Positions 8,227 to 17,553 of a stretch of DNA of 64,000 nt are shown piece after piece. How positions within the stretch are numbered: the first letter of the stretch is position 1; every line of letters begins with the position of its first letter. The stretch covers positions 1 to 64,000 of the forward strand of contig CAMAFY010000005.1 of NCBI GenBank assembly GCA_945833885.1, in the 5' to 3' direction. The notes under the pieces were generated by a model that was not told where the DNA came from, did no database searches, and was given only the letters and a program-made list of their open reading frames with translations. A program made the translations under genes and the position numbers. Source of the DNA: an uncultured Bacteroidales bacterium (GTDB lineage Bacteria; Bacteroidota; Bacteroidia; Bacteroidales; Bacteroidaceae).

Positions 8227-9414
8227 TTATTTCAGCACACCGAGTTCCTTGCCGACTTTGATGAATGCGGCGATGCACTTGTCGAGGTGTTCGCGCTCGT
8301 GTGCTGCGGAAATCTGTACGCGGATGCGGGCCTGACCCTGGGGAACGACGGGATAGAAAAATCCGGTGACATAGATGCCTTCCTCCTGAAGTGCGGCGGC
8401 GAAACGCTGCGAGAGGGGAGCGTCGTAGAGCATGACGGCGCAGATGGCGCTCTGTGTGGGCTTGATGTCGAATCCGGCCTCCAGCATCTTGTCGCGGAAA
8501 TAGTTGACGTTTTCAACGAGTTTATCGTGGAGGGCGTTGCTCTCGCGGAGGATATTGAAGGTCTCGATGGCGGCACCGACAACCGAAGGCGGGATGCTGT
8601 TGGAGAAAAGATACGGACGACTGCGCTGGCGAAGCATGTCGATGATCTCCTTTCGACCGGTGGTGAAGCCTCCGACAGCGCCGCCGAATGCCTTGCCAAG
8701 TGTGCCGGTATAGATGTCGACACGCCCGTAAGTGTTGTAGAATTCGCTTACACCGTGGCCCGTTGCTCCGACCACTCCGGCGGAATGGCTCTCGTCGACC
8801 ATGACGAGTGCGTCATATTTCTCGGCAAGTTCGCAGATCTTGTCCATAGGAGCGACGTTTCCGTCCATGGAGAACACGCCATCGGTGACGACAATGCGGA
8901 AGCGTTGTGCCTGCGCGGCTTGAAGTTGGCGCTCAAGGTCTTCCATGTCGGCGTTGGCATAACGGTAGCGGACGGCCTTGCAGAGGCGTACACCGTCGAT
9001 GATGGAGGCGTGGTTGAGGGCGTCGCTGATGATGGCGTCGTCCTTGGTGAGCAAGGGTTCGAACACACCACCGTTGGCATCGAAGCAGGCAGCATAGAGG
9101 ATGGTGTCCTCAGTGTGGAAGTATTCGCTGATGGCTGCTTCGAGTTGCTTGTGCAGGTCCTGGCATCCGCAGATGAAACGTACGCTCGACATACCGTAAC
9201 CGCGGCGGTCCATGGCGTCCTTTGCGGCCTGGATGAGGCGGGGATTATTGGAAAGGCCAAGATAATTGTTGGCACAGAAGTTGAGAACTGTCTTCCCGCC
9301 GACGCTGATTGCGGCTTGCTGGGGGCCTTCGATGAGACGTTCGTTCTTGTAAAGGCCGGCTTCGCGGATGGAAGCAAGTTCATCCTGGAGATACTTTTGG
9401 AAGTTTCCGTACAT
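8227..9414 (-). CDS. kbl: Glycine C-acetyltransferase (2-amino-3-ketobutyrate CoA ligase)
   Basis: PLP-dependent alpha-oxoamine synthase fold, 395 aa, full family length. It cleaves 2-amino-3-ketobutyrate with CoA to glycine and acetyl-CoA in threonine breakdown. The PLP lysine is K241 in TGTLGKAFGG; D207 and H210 in VDESHSAG and the FCANNYLGL substrate segment are present. No threonine dehydrogenase (tdh) lies next to it in the window, so the pathway partner must be elsewhere, or the enzyme acts with a related substrate; a paralogous serine palmitoyltransferase is less likely given the very close kbl motifs. Cytoplasmic. It stands as a single gene with its own terminator. Confidence 0.95.
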   Translation of the reverse strand: MYGNFQKYLQDELASIREAGLYKNERLIEGPQQAAISVGGKTVLNFCANNYLGLSNNPRLIQAAKDAMDRRGYGMSSVRFICGCQDLHKQLEAAISEYFHTEDTILYAACFDANGGVFEPLLTKDDAIISDALNHASIIDGVRLCKAVRYRYANADMEDLERQLQAAQAQRFRIVVTDGVFSMDGNVAPMDKICELAEKYDALVMVDESHSAGVVGATGHGVSEFYNTYGRVDIYTGTLGKAFGGAVGGFTTGRKEIIDMLRQRSRPYLFSNSIPPSVVGAAIETFNILRESNALHDKLVENVNYFRDKMLEAGFDIKPTQSAICAVMLYDAPLSQRFAAALQEEGIYVTGFFYPVVPQGQARIRVQISAAHEREHLDKCIAAFIKVGKELGVLK

Positions 9415-9445
9415 GGTGAGTGAGATTTTTAGGTAATTACGGAGG

Positions 9446-9453
9446 CAAAATTA
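9446..9453 (-). promoter_or_regulatory. Probable -7 box of kbl
   Basis: Reads TAATTTTG on the minus strand, 32 bp ahead of the ATG at 9414. No TTTG at 19-20 bp spacing. Confidence 0.45.
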
Positions 9454-9504
9454 CGGTGTTTTTTTCAAATTCCTCCCTCATTGTACAAAAAAATAAAGAA
9501 AAAT

Positions 9505-9535
9505 TTTGCGAAAAATTCATCTTGATGTATCTTTG
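9505..9535 (+). promoter_or_regulatory. Full-consensus Bacteroidota promoter facing a gene-free stretch
   Basis: TTTG (9505-9508), exactly 19 bp, then TATCTTTG (9528-9535). The predicted start is near 9542. The next plus-strand gene begins only at 10847, so it may drive an untranslated RNA. A hairpin AACGTCGG-ATTC-CCGGCGTT with a short T tract at 9679-9701 could end a transcript of about 160 nt. Confidence 0.6.
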
Positions 9536-9599
9536 CCAACATCGGAAGGTGCAAAGGATAAGGTGAAGTTCTGCAAAAGACCTCCGTAAAATCCGTGGA

Positions 9600-9750
9600 A
9601 TTCTTCCTTCGTTTTCCCGTCATGGCATAACGTGAACAGTTTTCACTTGTTTCCGTCCTGCCCATCTGGCTTAACGGAAACGTCGGATTCCCGGCGTTTT
9701 TCACGCTCGACAAAGAAAAGATTTCCTTTGCTCTCGCTGGTGGGTGTCGC
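9600..9750. repeat. Diverged copy of the dispersed repeat at 497-700
   Basis: CTTCGTTTTCCCGTCATGGC, CTGCCCATCTGGCTTAACG and CACGCTCGACAAAGAAAAGA match segments of 497-700, though in a different order. The rest of 9760-10440 shows no gene I can support; short ORFs on both strands lack coding character. Near 10150-10230 there is a weak direct repeat (CTACTTTYTTAC). Confidence 0.5.
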
Positions 9751-10535
9751 CCCCATCGCGACCGCATCTTTCCGCATATCTTGAAAAACACATTCGGACA
9801 ATTCTTGTTTGAAGGCGGCAGGTATGCCGGGTTTTTCCGGCAACTCCGGCAGATCGCAGACACATGGTTGCGTGGGATGTGCCGCTGTTCGTGTGCCTGT
9901 ATCGGCACAAATACGTCTTGAAGCGGGAACCGTCTGCAGCGTAGAGCCCTTTTCTTTTTCGCCCTCGCCTATGCTTGGACGCTGTATCCTGCACGGCCAT
10001 GGCGGCTTTCAGCCCCAAACGTTGCCTGAGTCTTTTGCCTCTGCCCGTTTCCGGAACTGTAGTTCCCGTGCGGTCAGATGGAAATCCGTAGTTCCGCACA
10101 AAGGTCTTCCCCTTGTTCTTCATTACTCTCCCTTCCTTTTCCCGGCGCCGTTCTCTGAATATTTATACGCTACTTTTTTACGTACTACCGCTACTTTCTT
10201 ACAAATTACCGCCACGGAAAAGCAAGGATGCAGGTTTTTGACGACCCTCGGGTTGACGTTTCAGCCCGTTTGTGCGCACCGCCTTTCACTGACCTTCCCG
10301 ACATGCAGTAGGAAGTGTTTCAGCACTTTACACCTTTTACTCTCCTCACTACTACCAACCCCGTGCAAAAGTCTGCCCCCGCAAGCGTGCGAGAGGCAGG
10401 ATTATGCAGTTTCTCCATACCAAAGTTCCGTAAAGTGAGTGTATGGAGCACGTTCAAAGAAATAAGCACTTTGGGATTTCAAAAAAGCAAATAGCGACAA
10501 AATGTCAATAAATTATGCGAAAAAGACAATATTTG

Positions 10536-10567
10536 TTGGGAATTCTTTCCGAAAACCCCTAATTTTG
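10536..10567 (+). promoter_or_regulatory. Promoter of the SusC/SusD operon
   Basis: TAATTTTG at 10560-10567 matches the -7 box; TTG at 10536-10538 is a weak -33 element (21-bp spacing). It implies a leader of about 270 nt before the SusC start. Confidence 0.5.
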
Positions 10568-10627
10568 CAAATTGTAGCGCAAAGTATTTTGAACAGAACG
10601 AAGTCCCGAAAGAACAAAAACAGGAGC

Positions 10628-10716
10628 AGAAAACAGTTGTGATGCCGTTCACAGGCTGTAAAAAAGGGATTTTATACGTCAAAAAAGCCCCCATTCCCAT
10701 ACTTGGGAGACGGGGG
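10628..10716 (+). other. Two hairpins in the SusC leader
   Basis: One hairpin pairs ACAG/CTGT and TGTGA/TCACA at about 10628-10652. A second pairs CCCCC and TCCCA (10688-10699) with TGGGA and GGGGG (10704-10716) around a small internal loop. No T run follows the second, so it is more likely a folded leader than a plain terminator; attenuation is an inference. Confidence 0.4.
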
Positions 10717-10846
10717 TCGAATGTACGGAACGCTGCAAGTATTCCGTCTGAAACGCATATATGGCACCGCGCAACCGGAATGCCCGGGTCATAATAGCAG
10801 TATAAAATATCAGCAACAAGCATAAAATTAGCAAAACAGGTATAAT

Positions 10847-13800
10847 ATGTCAAAAAAAATGACGCTTCTGCTGGCCGGAATGGCGGTTTCCGCCGGTACA
10901 GCCTTTGCCCAGAAGCAAGTCACAGGTACCGTCGTCGACACAGACGGCGAGCCCGTCATCGGTGCGAATGTCATCGTTGAAGGTACGGGTATCGGTGTGA
11001 CGACAGACAACAATGGCCATTTCGTGATCAAAAATGTTCCTGCCAAGGCCAAGCGACTTGTCGTCACATACATTGGTATGGAAAAGAAGACCGTCAGCGT
11101 TTCTGCCAACGTCAAGATTGTGATGTCCATGGCCGATAACACCTTCGGCGAAGTTGTCGTGACGGGTATGCAGAAGACTGACCGCCGTCTCTTTACCGGT
11201 GCTACCTCGAAAGTGGATGCTGAGAAGGTGAAACTCGATGGTGTGCCCGACATCAGCCGCGCCCTTGAAGGACGTGTGGCAGGTGTCAGCCTTCAGAACG
11301 TCTCCTCTACTTTCGGTACCGCCCCCAAAATCCGCGTACGTGGTGCAACCTCCATCTATGGTAGTTCAAGCCCGCTGTGGGTGGTAGACGGTGTGATTAT
11401 GGAAGACGCCGTCAGTGTCAGTGCCGATGACCTCTCGTCGGGAGACGCCGAGACCCTCATCTCGAACGCCATCGCCGGACTTAACCCTGACGATATCGAG
11501 AGTTTCCAGGTCCTCAAGGACGGTAGCGCCACCTCCATTTACGGAGCACGCGCCATGGCAGGTGTGATTGTCATCACCACAAAGAAGGGACGTGCCGGAC
11601 ATAGTTCCATCAACTACACCGGTGAATTCACCTATCGCCGTAAGCCCAGTTACAGCGAGTACAACATCTGTAACTCGCAGGAACAGATGGGTATCTACCG
11701 CGAAATGGAGAAGAAGGGATGGCTCGAACTGGCATCGCTTGCCAACAGTTCCACCTCCGGTCTCTACGGACAGATGTACACACTTATTGACCAGTACAAC
11801 AAGACGAACGGACAATTCGGCCTCCCCTATACGGAGTCTGCCATGAACGCTTACCTCCAACAGGCTGAATTCCGCAACACTGACTGGTTCGACCTCCTCT
11901 TTGATAATAATATTATGCACAACCATTCCGTCAGCATTTCTACGGGTGGTGACAAGGCAAGCCTCTATGCTTCGCTCTCCGCAATGCTCGATCCGGGATG
12001 GAGTAAGGACAGTGAAGTGGACCGTTATACCGCAAATGTGAACGCCACCTTCAAAATTTCGAAGTGGGTGTCTCTGACCATGCGTACCAATGCCAGTTAC
12101 CGTAAGCAGAAGGCTCCCGGTACTCTCAACAAGAGTGTGGACGTGGTAAGTGGTGAGGTGAGCCGCGATTTCGACATCAATCCCTTCAGTTACGCCCTCA
12201 ACACCTCGCGTACACTTGACCCCAACGCAACATATACGCGTAACTATGCTCCGTTCAATATCTTCCGCGAACTTGAAAACAACTTCATCGACATCAATGT
12301 GATGGACATCAAGTTCCAGGGTGAACTGTCCTGGAAGCCTATCCAGGGCCTGGAAATCAACGCCCTCGGAAGTTATCGTACCAACCAAAGTAACCGCGAA
12401 CACGATATTCTCAATGAGTCGAACCAGGCAGAGGCTTACCGTGCTGGTGTGGACAACCCCAACATCATGTACAGTAACCCCTATCTGTACCTAGACCCTG
12501 ACAAACCAAACTCGCTGCCTATCTCCGTCATGCCCACGGGTGGTATCTATATCCTCAACCGTAATGCCGTGACACAACTTGACTTCCGTGGCACTATCCA
12601 ATACAATAATGCCTGGAACAACACGCATATCTTCAATATCATGGGAGGTATGGAGGCTAACCGTGCCGACTACGATGCCAGCGAGCAGGGCGTTTATGGC
12701 GTAGACTTCAACAACAGCCGCCTGCAGACCATCACTCCCGAATTCTACAAACAACTTAAGGAGGAAGGAACCTCCATCAATTCCTTTGCAAAGAGTTGGA
12801 ACCGCCGTATGGCTTTCTTCGCCAACGCCGTTTACTCTTACAAGGGCCGCTACACCATCAACCTGACCGGACGCTACGACGGCTCCAACCAACTCGGCCG
12901 TTCCAGCAAGAGCCGCTGGCTGCCTACTTGGAACGTTTCCGGTTCTTGGAACGCACATGAGGAGGAATGGTTCCGCAACTGGTCCATGTCCACCAACAAT
13001 GCTTTCAGCCATGGTACAATCCGTCTCAGTTATTCTCTTGTAGGTGAGCAGAGCGCCGCCTCCAATGCCCTCGCCATCTTCCGTGCCGCCAACATCTGGC
13101 GTCCGCAAGGCGACCAGCAGGAGACCGCCATTTATCTCTCACAGTTGGCAAACAGCGAACTGACTTACGAAAAGAAGAACGAATTCAACGTAGGTGTGGA
13201 CCTCGGATTTGTGGACAACCGCATCAATCTTGTTGCAGACGTCTACTGGCGTGAGAACTTTGACCTCATGGGTTACCTCAATACTCAGGGCGCAGGCGGC
13301 GAAATCCGTAAGTTCGCCAACGTCGCTTCCATGAAATCCAAGGGTTTCGAGGCAACTCTCTCCACTCATAACATCCGCACACCGGAATGGCAGTGGTCGA
13401 CCGACTTCACCATCGCCTACTGTAAGACCGAGATTACCGACCTCCTTTCCCAAAGCCGTGTCATCGACCTCGTGTCCAGCAGCGGTTTCGCCCGCGTAGG
13501 CTATCCTCACCGTGCCCTCTTCTCCATTCCGTTTGTCGGCCTGAACGACGAGGGTATTCCCCAGGTTATCAACGAAAAGGGCGAGGTCACCACTTCCGAC
13601 ATCAACTTCCAGGAGTTCGAAAGCCTTGACTTCCTGAAATATGAAGGTCCGACCGACCCGACCTTCACCGGAGGTTTCAACAACGCCTTGAACTGGCGCA
13701 ACTGGCATTTGAACGTCTTCATCACCTACTCCTTCGGTAATAAGATTCGCCTTGAACCGGTCTTCTCGGCAGCATATTCCGACATGAGCGCCATGTCTAA

Positions 13801-14173
13801 GGAGTTCAAGAACCGTTGGGTGCTCCCCGGTGACGAGGATATCACGGACATTCCCGCTATCGCCAGCCGTCGTCAGTACTACAACGACAACTCTCTCTCC
13901 TACGCCTACAACGCTTACAACTACTCAACAGCGCGCGTTGCCGACGGTGGTTTCATCCGTCTCAAGGACATTTCGCTGACCTACGAGGTGCCCAAGACGT
14001 TCCTCGGAAAGATCGGACTCAGCACTGCTTCGTTCAAACTCGACGCCAGCAACATCTGTCTCCTCTATTCCGACAAGAAACTTAACGGACAAGACCCCGA
14101 ATTCGTCAACTCCGGTGGTGTGGCAACACCGCTCTCCAAGCAGTTCACCTTCACTATCCGTCTGGGTATCTAA
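10847..14173 (+). CDS. SusC/RagA-family TonB-dependent outer-membrane transporter
   Basis: 1108 aa with a signal peptide (residues 1-22, ending AGTAFAQ). A carboxypeptidase-regulatory-like domain (KQVTGTVVDTDGEPVIGANV, about 23-100) precedes the TonB box region EVVVTGMQK (about 103), a plug domain (RVRGATSIYGSSSPLWVVDG; ATSIYGARAMAGVIVITTKK) and a 22-strand type barrel ending FTFTIRLGI. It imports oligomers held by the SusD lipoprotein encoded next, using TonB energy. The neighbours (zinc metallohydrolase lipoprotein, DUF4302) are typical of SusCD loci tied to peptides rather than glycans, and no glycoside hydrolase lies in this operon. The substrate is therefore inferred to be peptide or protein fragments. 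Confidence 0.95.
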   Translation: MSKKMTLLLAGMAVSAGTAFAQKQVTGTVVDTDGEPVIGANVIVEGTGIGVTTDNNGHFVIKNVPAKAKRLVVTYIGMEKKTVSVSANVKIVMSMADNTFGEVVVTGMQKTDRRLFTGATSKVDAEKVKLDGVPDISRALEGRVAGVSLQNVSSTFGTAPKIRVRGATSIYGSSSPLWVVDGVIMEDAVSVSADDLSSGDAETLISNAIAGLNPDDIESFQVLKDGSATSIYGARAMAGVIVITTKKGRAGHSSINYTGEFTYRRKPSYSEYNICNSQEQMGIYREMEKKGWLELASLANSSTSGLYGQMYTLIDQYNKTNGQFGLPYTESAMNAYLQQAEFRNTDWFDLLFDNNIMHNHSVSISTGGDKASLYASLSAMLDPGWSKDSEVDRYTANVNATFKISKWVSLTMRTNASYRKQKAPGTLNKSVDVVSGEVSRDFDINPFSYALNTSRTLDPNATYTRNYAPFNIFRELENNFIDINVMDIKFQGELSWKPIQGLEINALGSYRTNQSNREHDILNESNQAEAYRAGVDNPNIMYSNPYLYLDPDKPNSLPISVMPTGGIYILNRNAVTQLDFRGTIQYNNAWNNTHIFNIMGGMEANRADYDASEQGVYGVDFNNSRLQTITPEFYKQLKEEGTSINSFAKSWNRRMAFFANAVYSYKGRYTINLTGRYDGSNQLGRSSKSRWLPTWNVSGSWNAHEEEWFRNWSMSTNNAFSHGTIRLSYSLVGEQSAASNALAIFRAANIWRPQGDQQETAIYLSQLANSELTYEKKNEFNVGVDLGFVDNRINLVADVYWRENFDLMGYLNTQGAGGEIRKFANVASMKSKGFEATLSTHNIRTPEWQWSTDFTIAYCKTEITDLLSQSRVIDLVSSSGFARVGYPHRALFSIPFVGLNDEGIPQVINEKGEVTTSDINFQEFESLDFLKYEGPTDPTFTGGFNNALNWRNWHLNVFITYSFGNKIRLEPVFSAAYSDMSAMSKEFKNRWVLPGDEDITDIPAIASRRQYYNDNSLSYAYNAYNYSTARVADGGFIRLKDISLTYEVPKTFLGKIGLSTASFKLDASNICLLYSDKKLNGQDPEFVNSGGVATPLSKQFTFTIRLGI

Positions 14174-14294
14174 TCAGGCTATTACGGTTTCTGTCAATCA
14201 TCTCTGTGGCATAGTGCCGCGGAAGACAGGGAAAAGCGTTGCGGTTGTGCCGGCCATTCGCTCCGGCACCGTGTAAAACTCCCGCTCATCCCTC

Positions 14295-14471
14295 CTTGCA
14301 GTGTTCCACTTCCTACCTTGCAGGTTTGAAATTACGCCTTGAAAGGATTGGAAACTTCCCTTGAAAAGTTTGAAATCACACCTTGAAAGGATTACAAACC
14401 ATCCCATATAGGGTCAGGCTTTCCTCTTTAAGGATTTTCACTTCCCTCCTTATGGTGTTTCACTTCCCTCC
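14295..14471. repeat. 22-bp tandem array between SusC and SusD
   Basis: Eight units: starts at 14295, 14317, 14338, 14360, 14382, 14405, 14428 and 14450 (21-23 bp each). Early units begin CTTGAAAGGATTGGAAAC; the last two share TTTCACTTCCCTCC exactly. The array lies inside the operon, ending 94 bp before the SusD start, in the 391-bp spacer 14174-14564. Confidence 0.82.
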
Positions 14472-14564
14472 TTATAATATTATATATAGGAGTGAAGACA
14501 ACGGAAGAACGGCACCCTGATGATGAATGATACAAACCAAAACCACAAAAAGAATTATCTGAAC

Positions 14565-16307
14565 ATGAAATATATCAAAACCCTGTTTATGGGCCTTTTG
14601 GCCATAACGGCAAGTTCGTGCTCCGATTTCCTCGACCATACGCCCGATGAGCGTACGGAAATCGACACCGAGGACAAGGTGGTCAGCCTTCTGATTGCAT
14701 CGTATCCGGCAGCGGCACCTTGCTGGCTCGGCGAGGTTTCGAGCGACAATCTTATCGATAACCAGTCGCCCCACCTCCCTTCAAGTTCAAACGACAAGCA
14801 GATTCTTTCGCACTACAATTACAGTCATTATGCGCGTTTCGATAATGAACTGTTTGCTTTCGAACCTGCTTCGAGCGCCACTTTCAACGACTATGACTCG
14901 CCCGGAATGGTGTGGAGTGAGTACTATGCCTCCACAGCAAGCGTGAACCATGCCCTCGCTGCCATTGCGGAAATGAAGGGCGCAGACGCCAATCCGGCAG
15001 AATTTTCCGAGAAGTTGAGATGCGCATGGGCGGAGGCTCACCTCATCCGTGCCTACAATCACTTCATGCTTGTCAACCTTTTCTCCAAGGCTTATAAGGA
15101 TGAAGAGGCAAGCAAACAGGACGTCGGCGTACCCTATGTTACGGAAGTTGAGGATGTCGTGTCGAAGGACTACGACCGTTCAAATGTGGCAGAAACCTAC
15201 AAGAAGATCGGTGCTGACCTTGAAGAAGGTCTGAAGTATGTCAGCGATTTCAACTATACGACCGCCCCGAAGTACCATTTCAACGTCAACGCAGCCCACG
15301 CTTTCGCAGCGCGTTATTACCTCTTCACCCATCAGTATGAGAAGGCTATCGAGCATGCCGACGCCGTTCTCACCACCGATTCTGCGACAATGCAGCGCAT
15401 GGTGATGGACTATTCCGTCTTCGGAGACTGCTCTACGAGCGATGACTATGCGAAGGCTTGGCAGCATCCCGACCGCAACAACAACCTCATGCTCCTCTGT
15501 ACGAGTTCGCTTCTCCAGCGCCGCTCGTGGGGTAGCCGCTATTCCGTAGCAGGTCCTGCCGCACGTGGAGCCATGATGATCCATAACTCACCGCTCTGGT
15601 CCGGCTACATCTGTCCGCCCCAAGCCGTGGTTTCCGGTATGCTCTTCAGCAGTTCCGCCAGCGACTATGGATTCATCAGTTCGAAAATCTTCGAGGAATT
15701 CGAGTATGCCGACAAGATTGCCGGAACGGGTTTTCCCCATATCATCTACCGTGCCTTCACCAGTATGAACCTCCTTCTCGAGCGTGCTGAGGCTGAAATC
15801 ATGCTCGGTCGCTATGAGGATGCCAAGCGTGACCTCAAGTTCTATTGGAACTCCAGCATCAGCAGCATGAGTCCTACCGACTACAAGCAGTTCGTTGAGG
15901 GTGGTTATCTTAAGGTGATGACGGACGCAGTGTTTGAATCTTACTACTCAAACGCCGACAATTACAACTGTTTTGCTGACTGGGATTTCACCCAGCAACT
16001 CAGCGGAAGTTTCGTCGTTCCTGCCGATGCCGTGCCCCTTATGAACTGTCTTAACGACTTCCGTCGTTTCGAGAATGTGTTCGAAGGTATGCGCTTCTTC
16101 GACATCAAGCGTTGGGGTCTGCCTCTCGTTCACGAGATTGGTCTCGACAGCGAGAAGGTAGAAGTCGAGATCAACTCCGACAAGCGTGCCATCGAAGTGC
16201 CCTGGGAGGCCCTCTCAGCTGGCATTGAAGGCGTACGTCAGCCCGTGACCAAGGACTCCAGAAGCCTGACCATTGATTACAATTCATTAAGAGTTAAAAG
16301 CGAGTAA
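14565..16307 (+). CDS. SusD/RagB-family surface lipoprotein
   Basis: 580 aa from ATG 14565; this start gives a lipoprotein signal with Cys19 in TASSCSDF, while upstream ATGs at 14520 would add a hydrophilic stretch before it. It has TPR-like helical organisation, the SusD early signature FLDHTPDERTEI and the C-terminal FEGMRFFDIKRWG motif of RagB/SusD. It works as the lid of the SusC pore, binding substrate at the cell surface. It is shorter than many SusD of glycan loci, as expected for this lineage. It belongs to the SusC operon despite the 391-bp spacer with its repeat array. Confidence 0.93.
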   Translation: MKYIKTLFMGLLAITASSCSDFLDHTPDERTEIDTEDKVVSLLIASYPAAAPCWLGEVSSDNLIDNQSPHLPSSSNDKQILSHYNYSHYARFDNELFAFEPASSATFNDYDSPGMVWSEYYASTASVNHALAAIAEMKGADANPAEFSEKLRCAWAEAHLIRAYNHFMLVNLFSKAYKDEEASKQDVGVPYVTEVEDVVSKDYDRSNVAETYKKIGADLEEGLKYVSDFNYTTAPKYHFNVNAAHAFAARYYLFTHQYEKAIEHADAVLTTDSATMQRMVMDYSVFGDCSTSDDYAKAWQHPDRNNNLMLLCTSSLLQRRSWGSRYSVAGPAARGAMMIHNSPLWSGYICPPQAVVSGMLFSSSASDYGFISSKIFEEFEYADKIAGTGFPHIIYRAFTSMNLLLERAEAEIMLGRYEDAKRDLKFYWNSSISSMSPTDYKQFVEGGYLKVMTDAVFESYYSNADNYNCFADWDFTQQLSGSFVVPADAVPLMNCLNDFRRFENVFEGMRFFDIKRWGLPLVHEIGLDSEKVEVEINSDKRAIEVPWEALSAGIEGVRQPVTKDSRSLTIDYNSLRVKSE

Positions 16308-16312
16308 ACACG

Positions 16313-17533
16313 ATGAAAAAGACTGTCAAACTTTGGTTCGCCGTAGTTGCCACGGCGCTCGGCATGGGCGTAACATCGTGCTCCGACGATGAATTCACCG
16401 CCTCCATCTTCGATACCAACAAGGCTATCGACATTTTGGACCGCTCTTCATATACCTTCCCCCTCGACACTTTCTGCAAGAAAGAGTTCCTTGAGCCCTA
16501 CAACCTCAAGTTTATCTACCGCTTCGAGGACAAGGGATCGGATATGAACAAGAACCTTACGCCTCCTGATTACGACAAGAGTGTAGACCTTGCCGTGCTC
16601 ACCAAGTATCTTTGGTACGATATTTACAAGGAACTTGCCGGCGAGGAGTTCCTGAAAATGTACAGCCCCCGTGTCATCCATGTTTGTGGTTCCAAGAACT
16701 ACAACCCCTCACAGGGAACGGAAACCCTGGGTGATGCCAGCAGCGGTATCAAGATTAACCTCTACAATGTCAATAATCTTAATCCCGCAGATGTGGACAA
16801 CATGAACCATTACTTCTTCAAGACGATGCACCATGAGTTCTCCCACATCCTCGACCAGACGTATCTTCACCCCACAGCATTCAATGTTATCTCCAACAGT
16901 CAGTACGATGCTTCCGGTTGGAGTGACTCTCCCGACTCCCTGAAGGCCGGCATGGGATTCACCAGTTCCTATGCTTCCAGTGCCAAAGATGAGGACTGGG
17001 CAGAGACAATGGCGAACTATATCACCGTCGACACCCTCAGATGGGTACAACTCCTCAACACCGCCACCTACGAATGGGAGGAAGTGGACTGCGATAGCGA
17101 GAGTGCCTACAACAAACTCATCAAACCCGGCTGCAACAAGGACACGATCGGCTACTACAAGGAGAGCGACAATGGCGAGAACAAGATCTATCGTCGTAAG
17201 TGCGTTCGCGATGAAAACGACCACGTTGTCCTCGATGCCGACGGAAATGTCCAGTGGATTCATGAGACAGGTGTCGATGGTCGTGCCGTCATCCTCCAGA
17301 AAGTTCAGATGGTGCGCGACTATCTCCGCACGTATTTCGGCATTTCGCTCGACGATCTCCGCAAGGCCGTACAGCAGCGTACGTATGTTACTGACGCTGA
17401 AGGCAACTTCGTGGTTGACCGTTACGGATATCTTCAGAATCGTCTGATGCAGGTTCAAGACGGACAGACGTTGATGGACCAACTCCGTAACGAGGTTTAT
17501 CAGTTCAAACCATTGCAGGAAACATCTAATTAA
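16313..17533 (+). CDS. Substrate import-associated zinc metallohydrolase lipoprotein
   Basis: 406 aa, five bases after the SusD stop. Lipoprotein signal with Cys23 (GVTSCSDD). A zincin motif is visible as HHEFSHILDQ, with zinc ligands H174 and H178 and catalytic E175, followed by a likely third ligand in DEDWAETMANY. This is the family found next to SusC/SusD pairs (TIGR04549-type). It should trim or bind the imported substrate at the surface, most simply a peptide. The specificity cannot be read from the sequence. Cotranscribed with the following DUF4302 gene. Confidence 0.9.
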   Translation: MKKTVKLWFAVVATALGMGVTSCSDDEFTASIFDTNKAIDILDRSSYTFPLDTFCKKEFLEPYNLKFIYRFEDKGSDMNKNLTPPDYDKSVDLAVLTKYLWYDIYKELAGEEFLKMYSPRVIHVCGSKNYNPSQGTETLGDASSGIKINLYNVNNLNPADVDNMNHYFFKTMHHEFSHILDQTYLHPTAFNVISNSQYDASGWSDSPDSLKAGMGFTSSYASSAKDEDWAETMANYITVDTLRWVQLLNTATYEWEEVDCDSESAYNKLIKPGCNKDTIGYYKESDNGENKIYRRKCVRDENDHVVLDADGNVQWIHETGVDGRAVILQKVQMVRDYLRTYFGISLDDLRKAVQQRTYVTDAEGNFVVDRYGYLQNRLMQVQDGQTLMDQLRNEVYQFKPLQETSN

Positions 17534-17553
17534 TGCCCGAAAAAACAGATAAT

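Noticed and set aside
9809-10438. 209-aa plus-strand ORF (and a 140-aa minus ORF over 9701-10123)
   Set aside because: Ser, Pro and Cys rich, no domain, and no promoter or RBS pattern. Both look like open frames in GC-rich noncoding DNA.
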